From: Pseudorhodobacter sp.
Lineage (GTDB): Bacteria > Pseudomonadota > Alphaproteobacteria > Rhodobacterales > Rhodobacteraceae
Reading direction: 5' to 3'
Assembly (NCBI GenBank): GCA_024641255.1
Contig: JAHEDL010000172.1
Coordinates: 1-22,780 of the forward strand
Length of the DNA stretch: 22,780 bases
Part shown: piece by piece, positions 1 to 9,400 of the stretch
Layout: every line of letters begins with the position of its first letter
Position numbering within the stretch: position 1 is the stretch's first letter
Notes under the pieces: generated by a model
What the model was told of the DNA's origin: nothing
The model's input: the letters and a program-made list of their open reading frames with translations, nothing else
Databases searched by the model: none
Program-made: the position numbers and the translations under genes

Positions 1-3000
1 AAGAGCGTAAAGCCGCAGCCAGTCGGGATCAATCCCACGCCGCCACAACCCCGCGAGACGCGACAGATCGCGCGATGACAACAGGCCATCCAGCATCCGC
101 GCGAATTCGGGATGATCCTGCAACTGCCGCAGATCGCTGCGGTCTGCCTTGGTGATTTCGACAATGCCCGCATGGTCTGGATCGGCCAGCAAGGCCCGCA
201 GCGCCGCGATTGCATCCGCGACACTGGCCACGGCAAAGGCAATACGCACAGGCTGCGGCACACGGCCTATTTGCAATGTGGCACACAGCGCCGCCAGATC
301 AACCTGCGCGGCCTGACCGGTGACGCGCAGATCGGCAATCCGGCAATCCGGCGTCAGGTCATCGCCACCGGTTTCCAGCAACAGCCAGCGCAGATCATCC
401 GCAGACAACCCCAGATCGGCCAACACCGCATCGGGGGTGATATCCTCCAACCCCAGACCCAGACGCGCGGCCAGCAGCAGGCGGATATCCGCGGCCCCTG
501 CGTTATCTTGCGCGGTCAGCCAATCAAGCAACGCCCCTACCTGACGCAGCAGAGAGGACCGCGATTTTGCCGACAGGATCAGCAGATTTGGCACGGCATC
601 CCCGAGCGGCGCGGCCAGTTCCACCCCTTCGACCAGCGCGCAACCATTGGCCCCGCCCGCGCCAAAGGAATTAACAATGGCACGGCGTGGGCCAGTCCAG
701 TCCTGCACCTCATGCACCAGCCAGAACGGGCTCCGGGCAAAGTTGATGTCGGGATTGGCGGTCGTGCTGTGCAGCGTCGGCACCATGCGGGCGTGGCGCA
801 GTTGCAGCACGGCCTTGATGACGCCAACCACACCTGCGGCGGCCTCAAGATGGCCGATATTCGATTTGATCGACCCCAAGGCGCAACTTGAATCGGCACC
901 GGGGCCAAAGGCGGCTGACAGGCTTTCCACCTCGATCGGGTCGCCAAGCGCAGTTCCGGTGCCATGCGCCTCGACCATACCGATATCTTGGGCGGTCAGG
1001 TGTGCGGTTTGCAGAACGCCTTGCACCAAAGCCCGCTGTGCGGCGGGGTTCGGCACGGTATAGCCATTCGCCGTACCGCCGTGGTTGACTGCAGTGGCGC
1101 GCAAGACGGCGTCAATCCGCAGGCCAAGGCGTTCCGCCACTTCGCGCGTTGTCAGCACAAGGCAAGCCACGCCTTCGCCCGGCACAAACCCGCTGCCACC
1201 TGCGCCAAAGCTGCGGCAGCGGCCATCCTTGGCCAGCATCGCGGATTGGCACAGCTCGGCATAGCTGGACGGGTGCTGATACAGGTTGACCCCGCCCGCC
1301 AGCGCCAACGCACATTCGCCGCGCAGCAGTGCCATCCGCGCCTGATGCAGCGCGGTCATAGACGATGAACACATGGTATCGACCGGAATCGACGGACCAT
1401 GCAGATCCATCACAAAGGAAACCCGGTTCGCGACCGAACTGAATGACGCGCGCGGATGCACCAGCGCGCCATCAGCATGGCGTCTGGCACCAAGGCGGGC
1501 ATGATCGGATTTGGTGACACCGGCGAAGACACCCACCGCACCTTGCAACGCATCACGCAGCAGGGCGGGGGTTAGTCCCGCGTCTTCGACCGCGTGCCAT
1601 GCCGCCATCAGGAACAGGCGTTCCTGCGGATCAATCTCTGCCGCTTCACGCGGGGTCATGCCGAAAAAGGCGGGGTCGAAATCCGCGAAATCCGGCAGGA
1701 AACCGCCCCAGCGAGCATAGCTGTAACCGGCATGGGCGCGCGAAGGATCCGGATCGAACATCGCATCCACATCCCAGCGGTCGGCGGGAATGTCGGTGAT
1801 GGCGTCATGGCCGGACAGCAGGTTTTGCCATAGCTGCGCCAGATTGGCGGCGGCGGGAAAACGGCCTCCCATGCCCACGATCACCACATCAACGTCGCTC
1901 GCCACAGGGGAGGGGGTGGTTTGTGCGGGTGCCATCGGTAGCGTTGCGGGGACAGGTGGCATGGCGCCACCGCCGCTCCCCGTCCAGTTCAGGCTGGCCG
2001 CGCGATGCGCCTGTGACAGCCAAAGCGCCAGACGCTCCACGCTGCCATGTTCAAACATCGCCGCGCGGGGCAGATCGCCGAAAATGGGGCGCAGACGCTG
2101 CATCACATCGACAATCATAAGGGAATCCACACCATAGGCGGCAAAGGGTTCCAAAGCGTCAATCTCGGCGACCTCGCGCCCGCCTGCGGCAGCCAGAACC
2201 GCGCAAAGCTGGTGCGACACAGCCCGATGCAGTGCCGGATCGGCCTGCGCCGTTTGAGCCATCGCAGCAGTCGTTGCAGGACGGTTCAGCCGTGTCAGGA
2301 TACGGTCAGCCGCCCCCGCCGCGATGGCGATTTGTCCCGCCGCGCCGGAAAGCCCCGCCCGCAGCGCGGCCAGCCCTTGGGCCGTGGCAATCGGTTCAAC
2401 CCCGTCCCTCTCCTGCAACGCCGCCAGCGTCTGCGCGCCAAGGTGCATACCGCCCTGATCCCAGTACCCCCAATTCAACGCCGCGCTACGCCCGTGCCGC
2501 AGACCCTGACGCACCATCGCATCGCGTGCGGCAAGCCAGCCGTCGAGCTTCCCGTTGGCAAAGGCGTAAAGCGCCTGCCCCTCATTCCCCGCGGCAGAGG
2601 CGAGCGAGGAAAATCCGGCAAAAACCGTGATCGGGTCTTGTGCCGTGGCGGCGTCCAGATCGCGGGCCAGCCCCAGTTTTGCCCGCAGCACGGCGGGCAG
2701 GGGCGGCAGGTTTCCAGATGACAACAGCCCGTCCGCCGTAACGCCTGCCATGTGCAAAACCGCCGTGATCGGTCCCGCCGCATTTCGGCGCGCACCCAGT
2801 GCCGCCGCCAGCAACGCGGCACTATCGGCACGGTCGCCCGCATCCACAATCCAGCCAGCGGAAAGGCCCTGCGCACGTGCCTGTGCCAAAAGCGCGGCGG
2901 TTTCCGGCAGCGGACCGTTCCGCCCGATCAGCGTCAGACCTGTGACCGCGCCTTTGGCCAGAAAGTCCTGACAGACCTGTCGCGCAATCGCGCCATTGCC

Positions 3001-3435
3001 ACCGGTGATGACGATATGGCCCTGCGGCTGCCAGTCCGGCGCGGTCTGGATCGTTTCAAACCGCCGGTAAAGCGGGGTCGGGGAGCGGGCATCTACCAGC
3101 ACCTCATCCGCAAAGGGCTGCGAAAGGGCAGCTGCCGATTGGGCCAAAACCACCTGAGCCGCAGCGCCGCGGTTTTCGATCTGCAAGCAGCGGGCAAGGC
3201 CCGCCAGACCATAGGCAAGCGGTACGTCCGTGGTGACATAACGGGTGGCAGGATGGCCCGACACCGCCCGCGCGGCGGCAGTGAAATCGTCCAAGATCGC
3301 CTGCATGCCCGACAGAAGCCGATCACCCTGCCAATCCGGCGGGCAATCGGCAGTCAGCACGACACGCGCGGGCGCAAAAGCGCTGCGGCCGGACTGGCCC
3401 CAGCGGGCCGCGAACAGGCGGGCGGGCGGGGTCAT
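1..3435 (-). CDS. trans-AT polyketide synthase, KR-ACP-KS-..., 3' end outside window
   Basis: This gene starts at 3435 and stays open without a stop to base 1, so about 1145 N-terminal residues are seen and the C-terminus is missing. Seen in order: a KR structural half (about 1-130); a KR with glycine loop ITGGNGAIA near 143 and catalytic Lys ~253, Ser ~277 and Tyr ~290; an ACP with YGVDSL (Ser ~438); and a KS (about 515-938) with Cys ~690 in DTMCSSS, His ~825 in EAHGTGT and His ~863 in NIGHLEAA. A KS-linker follows. There is no AT domain. The linker carries an extra ACP-like stretch (about 980-1020, ADLGLSADDLRWLL) in which the phosphopantetheine Ser position is Ala. The protein begins with KR, so it completes the module whose KS ends the preceding gene. 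ATG overlaps the upstream TGA (ATGA) and AGAGGA lies just before it. Loss of part of the KS-flanking ACP-like function and the later chemistry cannot be judged here. Confidence 0.95.
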   Translation of the reverse strand, partial: MTPPARLFAARWGQSGRSAFAPARVVLTADCPPDWQGDRLLSGMQAILDDFTAAARAVSGHPATRYVTTDVPLAYGLAGLARCLQIENRGAAAQVVLAQSAAALSQPFADEVLVDARSPTPLYRRFETIQTAPDWQPQGHIVITGGNGAIARQVCQDFLAKGAVTGLTLIGRNGPLPETAALLAQARAQGLSAGWIVDAGDRADSAALLAAALGARRNAAGPITAVLHMAGVTADGLLSSGNLPPLPAVLRAKLGLARDLDAATAQDPITVFAGFSSLASAAGNEGQALYAFANGKLDGWLAARDAMVRQGLRHGRSAALNWGYWDQGGMHLGAQTLAALQERDGVEPIATAQGLAALRAGLSGAAGQIAIAAGAADRILTRLNRPATTAAMAQTAQADPALHRAVSHQLCAVLAAAGGREVAEIDALEPFAAYGVDSLMIVDVMQRLRPIFGDLPRAAMFEHGSVERLALWLSQAHRAASLNWTGSGGGAMPPVPATLPMAPAQTTPSPVASDVDVVIVGMGGRFPAAANLAQLWQNLLSGHDAITDIPADRWDVDAMFDPDPSRAHAGYSYARWGGFLPDFADFDPAFFGMTPREAAEIDPQERLFLMAAWHAVEDAGLTPALLRDALQGAVGVFAGVTKSDHARLGARRHADGALVHPRASFSSVANRVSFVMDLHGPSIPVDTMCSSSMTALHQARMALLRGECALALAGGVNLYQHPSSYAELCQSAMLAKDGRCRSFGAGGSGFVPGEGVACLVLTTREVAERLGLRIDAVLRATAVNHGGTANGYTVPNPAAQRALVQGVLQTAHLTAQDIGMVEAHGTGTALGDPIEVESLSAAFGPGADSSCALGSIKSNIGHLEAAAGVVGVIKAVLQLRHARMVPTLHSTTANPDINFARSPFWLVHEVQDWTGPRRAIVNSFGAGGANGCALVEGVELAAPLGDAVPNLLILSAKSRSSLLRQVGALLDWLTAQDNAGAADIRLLLAARLGLGLEDITPDAVLADLGLSADDLRWLLLETGGDDLTPDCRIADLRVTGQAAQVDLAALCATLQIGRVPQPVRIAFAVASVADAIAALRALLADPDHAGIVEITKADRSDLRQLQDHPEFARMLDGLLSSRDLSRLAGLWRRGIDPDWLRLYAL

Positions 3436-6400
3436 GTCACATCCTCTTGCAAATGTCGCAGCATCTGCGCGGGGGTAAGGTCGCCCTCGATCAGACGGTC
3501 GATCCAGCCATCCGCGATGCGGGGCTGCGGGGTGGGGAGGATCGCTGCGGGCGCAGAGCCAAGGAGCTCTGGGGCGCGGAACCAATGCGTCGGCCCTTCG
3601 AAACGGTAGACCGGCAAATGCAGACGGGGGGCTGGTTCGGGGTGCAGTTCCGCCCCGCCGCACCATGCCGCCGCAGTTGCCAGATCGGGCGTGGCGGTCA
3701 GGCTGGCCGCAACCTGCGCTGCCGGATCGAACAGCGGGCGGGCGGCAACCTCGGCCCGCTGCCACAGACGGTCATCCCCCGACGCCAACGCGGAAAGCGC
3801 CGCGCGCAGATCGGCCAACCCGTTCGAGATAAAGGCAGCACGCATCCGCATCGGCGCACGCCCGGCACGCAGGCTGGCCGCGATACGCCCATGCAGGCCC
3901 GGCTGATCCGTCCGCCCATCCAGCCAAAGCACCAGATCCCGCGCCCGCGCCCTGAGCGCGCTATCTGTCCGCGCGCTTAGCACAATCAGTTCCGGCGCAT
4001 CGGGGGCGCTGCTGATCACCGTTTCGGGCGCAGGGCCGACCACCACATGGGCATTCACCCCGCCAAAGCCGAAACTGCTGACCCCGGCCAACGGGCGGTC
4101 CTGCGGCCAAAGCTCGGTCTGATCCACAGGGCGGAACGGGCCTTGGGCAAAGTTCAGATACGGGTTCACCGGCTGGCCCAGCAGATTGGCGGGAACGCGG
4201 CCCAGCTTGCGGCAGATCACCAGTTTGATCAGGCCGGCGATGCCTGCCGCAGCCTCAAGATGCCCGATGGCGGGTTTGATGGCCGAAAGCAGGATACTGC
4301 CGGTGGCAAGGGTTTGTCCGCTTTCCGCAGCACTTTGGGCGAATGCGCGGTTCAGACCGTCCAGTTCCACCGGATCACCCAGTTCGGTGCCGGTTCCATG
4401 CGCCTCGATCACGCCGATACGGACGGGGTCTATGCCTTGCATCGCGGCATGGATCACCGCCGCCTGCGCACCGATGCGTGGCGCGGTAACGGAGCCCGCG
4501 CGTCCGCCATGATTTTCCGCCGAACCCTGCACCACGGCATGGACCGGATCCCCGTCAGCCAGCGCCTGTGCCAGCGGTTTCAACAGCACTACACCCGCAC
4601 CTTCGCCCCGCACATACCCATTGGCCCGGGCCGAAAAGGTGCGACATTCGCCATCGGGTGACAGCATGCCGCCCTGCATCGGGCCGATAAAGCCATCGGG
4701 CATCAAGGTGATATTCACGCCGCCCGCAATTGCCATGCTGCACTGCCCCGCACGGATCGCCGCCGCTGCGCGATGCACGGCGACAAGGCTGCTGGAACAG
4801 GCGGTATCAATGGCAGAACTTGGCCCCGACAGATCCAGCAAGAACGAAATCCGGTTCGCCAGCATCGCAAGCGAGGTTCCGGTGGCCATATAACCCGAAG
4901 GTGGCACACCCGCACGCTGCATCGCCTCGCGGTAGTCATTGCCGGATACGCCGACGAAAACGCCCGTGTCGCGCGGCAAGGTAGCAGGGGTCAGCGCGGC
5001 GTCTTCCAGCGCCTGCCAGACGGTTTCCAGCATCAGGCGGTGCTGCGGGTCGGCCACATCGCTTTCGGCAGGCGACATCTGGAAGAAATCACCGTCAAAG
5101 CGGGCGATATCGGCCAGATAACCGCCCTTGGCCGGAACCCCCGCCGCCGCCATCCGCGCCCTGTCAGCCGCATCAAAACGGACGGGCAGGGGCGAAAGGC
5201 CGGATCGTCCCGCAAACAACAGATCAGCCAGCGCCTCTGGCCCATCGGCAGCCGGCAGGCGGCAGGCCATGCCGATGATGGCAATTTGGCCATCGGTCTT
5301 TGGCTGCGTGACTTGCGTGATGGCCACTTTCGCACGCGGAGGGGCAATGTGGGCCGCCGCCACGCTGCGCGGTTTTTCCGGCAACGGCGCGCCCAGTTGC
5401 GCGGCAAGCTGCGCGATATTGGCCACGTCATAGAAGACTGCAGGCGTCAGGTTCGCGCCAAAGCGGATATTCACCTTATCTGTCAACGCAGCCAAAGCTA
5501 TGGAATCAAATCCGAAATCGTAAAATCGGGTGAAACTGTCTACCTGCGCCAGATCGAATTTCAGCATATCGGCCACGATGCCACGCAACACGGTTTCACC
5601 GTTGGCCTGCGCGGTTTGCGCCTGCGGTTGGGCCGCGCCCGTTGCGGCTTGCAGGCCCTGCACACTTGCCACAACCGCCCCATGGGCATCGGTCAGCGTC
5701 AGGTCTGCGGTCACGCCCTGATCCGTCACGCGCAGCGTCCCGTCGATCCGGTGGGCGCTGGCGGGTTGCGCGGTGCAGCGCAGGGACGCAACCCCCCGCA
5801 CATCCAGCGCCGCCCAATCCGGGCGCCCCGCCGCCCGCGCAGCCAGACGCAGCGCGTCTTCAATGGCGGTGATGGATTCAGGCGTCAGGCTGGTGTTCTT
5901 GCGATCATGGTCCTGACGATAGGTTGCAGCCCTGATCGTCGCGGCGAAACGCCCGTCAGGGCGGGCGGCAAAAGCCGCAATCCCGCGGGCATAGGGGCGA
6001 TGGTCGATCCCCGCATCCGCCAACAGCGCGGCGGGGTCGGTGTCAGGGGTCAGGTTTGCCGCCATCTGCGGCGTGGGCGGGGTCATGTCTTGATCGGCGC
6101 GGAGCAGAACTGCCCCGTCCGCCGCGATTTCAACCGCCCCATCGGGTGCGACCTGCACCGTCAGCGCCGCATGGGCCGCCACATCCGTCGTGCCAAAGGC
6201 CAGCCCCGTAAGACCCCGCGCCGGATGTCCCGTCACCTGCAACGCCGCCAGCGCCGCATCGGCCAGCAAAAGCGGGCTGATCCACACTGCCCCGTCGCGG
6301 CGCGAAACGTAATCCAACAGATCATCGGCCCGCACCCGCGTTTCAAACCGCAGCCCCGAAAGATCCGACACGTTCCGCCCAATCAGCGGATGCAGGCGGC

Positions 6401-9400
6401 GGCGGAATACCTCGGGCCGCAGGACGGAGGGCGCGTCAGGGTCGACCTCGACCCAGCAGCGGGTGCGTTCAAAGGGATAGGTCGGCAGCTCGATCCGGCG
6501 CGGGCGCTGCGGCCACTGCGCGGACCAATCCACGACCTCTCCGTGCGCCCAGTTCAGTGCATAGGATTGCGGGTCCGCCCCCGTCAGCAGCGCATGCGGC
6601 GGTTCGGCCATTACATCGGCGCAATAAGCGGCCCCCCCACGATCACCCGCGCGGAAGGCGACCAGTCTTTGGCGTAGATCCGACAAGCTGTCACTGACCA
6701 GCGCCAAACGGCAGCGCAGCGCCGTGCGTCCGGTTTGCAGCGTATAGGCCACGCGCTGTGCATCGGCGTCGGGATTGGCGTCGATCCAGTCGATCATCTG
6801 GGCCAGAACCTGATCCAGACGGTCCGGCGTCAGCGCCGAAAACGGCATCACAACCGCACGGCGGGGCAGGGCTGGCGCGGCGCTGGCGCGGTATTCTTCG
6901 ACAATCATGTGATTGTTCATGCCGCCCGCGCCGATAGACGTAATCCCCGCGCGCCGTGGCGCCTGACCTGCGGGCCAGTTGCGCAGGGTCTGGTTCACGG
7001 CAAAGGGCGTCTTCGCAAATGGGATGGCGGGGTTCAGCACATCGGAATGCAGCGATGGCGCAATCTGGCCGTGGCGCAGTTGCAGGACCAGCTTGGTAAA
7101 TCCAGCAATCCCCGCCGCCGCCAGCAGATGGGCAATGTTGGATTTCACCGATCCCAGCGCCACGTCGTCCGCAGTGCCAAACACCTCTTGCAGGGCGGTG
7201 ATTTCGATGGGGTCGCCCAGTTTAGTGCCGGACCCGTGGGTTTCGATATAGCTGATATCACGCGGCGAAAGCCCCGCATCGGCAAGCGCATCGCGGGCGG
7301 CGCGCGCCTGCATCGCGGGGCTTGGCACGGTAAAGCCGTTGCGCGGCCCAGCGTTGGCCATTGCCGTCCCGGTAATGATAGCCTGGATCAGATCGCCATC
7401 ACGTTCCGCATCGGCCAGTGGTTTCAGCAGTGCCGTTCCAACCCCTTCGCCAAGGATGGTTCCATCCGCGCCAAGCCCGAAGCTGCGGATCACCTCGGCC
7501 CGGTTCGATGTGAAATGTTCCTGCGAGGACGAGATCAGGTTGTAGGGATGCAAGAGCAAGTTCACCCCACCCGCCAGCACCATCTTGCACTGCCCCTCAC
7601 GCAGTAGTCGGACGCCAAGATCAAGCGCGGTCAGCGATGCCGAACACATGGTATCGACAAAGATCGAAGGTCCGGTCAGCCCGTAGAAATAGGAAATCAT
7701 GTTCGGCATGGTGCCGGTGTAGCTGCCCGAGGCGCGCACTCCGCGCGTCAGCATGTTCTGCACACCATAAAGGTTGTAATGGTTGCTCATGGTGCCAACC
7801 AGAACACCGACATCGCCGCCGATTTCGGATTGCAGGGTTTCGCGTGAATATCCTGCCTGTTCAAAGGTTTCGACAGCGCACTCCAGCAACAGGCGCACTT
7901 CGGGCGACATCGCCTCGGCATCTGATTGCGAAATGCTGAAATAGCGCGGGTCAAAGCGGTCGATATCGTCCAGAAATCCGCCGGTCTGGATGGTGGATTT
8001 TCCCATGACCTCTCGTTCCGGGAAATAAATCTCGGAATGGGGCCAGCGGTTGGTCGGGATGGGGGTAAAGTGGTGTTTGCCGGCTGCGATATTGTCCCAG
8101 AACTGCGCCAGTGTTTTGGCTCCGGGATAGCGTCCGGCAAGCCCGATCACGGCAATGTCGCGCCCTTTGGGCCGGGTGTCCACGACAGGGGCCGCAGACA
8201 CGGGGCGGACGGGTTCCGCGGGTGAGGTCGCAGGTTCTGTCATGGGTTTAATATTTGTCACGGTCGGGGAAGCGGTCTGGCTGGAGGGGGCAGGCAGGGC
8301 TGCTGCCAGCGCATCCGGCCATTGCCGCAACAGCGCGTCGGCTACGGCGTTCAGGTTAAGCGCTTCAAAAAACAGCGTTGCAGATAGCGAAACGCCCAGC
8401 CATTTTTCCAGCTTTTCCACCATTTCGACCGCCAGAAGCGAGTCAAAACCATAGCGTTCAAACGGCAATCCCGGGCGAAGGGTTGCGGGTTCCATCCCCA
8501 GCGTTTCGGCCAGCATTTGAACCAGCCGATCCACCAGCGCAGGGCGTGTATCGGTGACGGGCGTGGTCGAGGTTGCTGTTGGGGCGGCGGGCGGTTGGCC
8601 CAGCGTGTCGCCATCGGTCAGGAAGCGCAGGAACCTTGCGACATCGCCTTGTCCGGCCACCACGCGCGGCGGCAAGGCACCGTCCAGCACATCCAGATAC
8701 ACCGATAATGCCCGATCCGTGGTCAACGGATCAGTTCCCATCCGGCGCGTCATGCTACGCGCCACGCGGTCGGTCACGCGTATGCCGCCTTCGGCCCACA
8801 AGGTCCAGCCAATGGACAGGGAATGACCCGATCTTTCGCCCCGCGCCACCTGCTCGGCGCGATTGGCCATAAAGCGGTCCATAAAGGCATTGGCCGCGGC
8901 GTAATCGGATTGCCCCACCGCCCCATGAACCGCCGCGACAGAGCTGTTCACAAGGAAAAACCGCAGCGGCATATCTGCCGTTTCGGCATCCAGCGCGATC
9001 AGCCCGTCAATCTTGGGGTGAAGCACGCTGTCAAAGGCCGCGCGGTCCTTGCCACGCGCCAGACCGTCCTTCAGCACGCCGGCGCTGTGGATGATCCCGT
9101 CAATCCGGCCATAGCGGCGGATGGTATCATCCAGCGCGGCACGCAGGCTGCTACGGTCTGCAACATCGCAGCGGACAAACGGGAAATCATCGCCTATCGG
9201 CGCATTGCGCCCGCCAAGGATCACTGCCGCCGCGCCGCGTCGCATCAGCGCCGCCGCCATCGCGCGACCAATTGCTCCACTGCCGCCCGTAAGGAACACG
9301 ACCGCACCCGCGATGTCATCCCGTTGGGCGGTACTGCGCCGCGCAAGGGTGGGATGCACAACCGGGGCAAGGGGCGTTATGGCAATTCCGCCCGCCTCAA

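Noticed and set aside
5634..6455. Functional dehydratase in module 2
   Set aside because: The catalytic His motif is replaced and the Asp motif is degraded, while the DH of module 1 is intact; a branching or inactive domain fits better.
4773..6677. Long plus-strand open frame of about 630 codons, and many similar ones opposite the PKS and AT genes
   Set aside because: They lie antisense to clear PKS domains, show Arg/Gln/His-rich composition typical of reversed GC-rich codons, and have no family motif.
6888..8165. KS2 as a non-elongating KS0
   Set aside because: The active-site Cys and both His are present, so condensation is possible.
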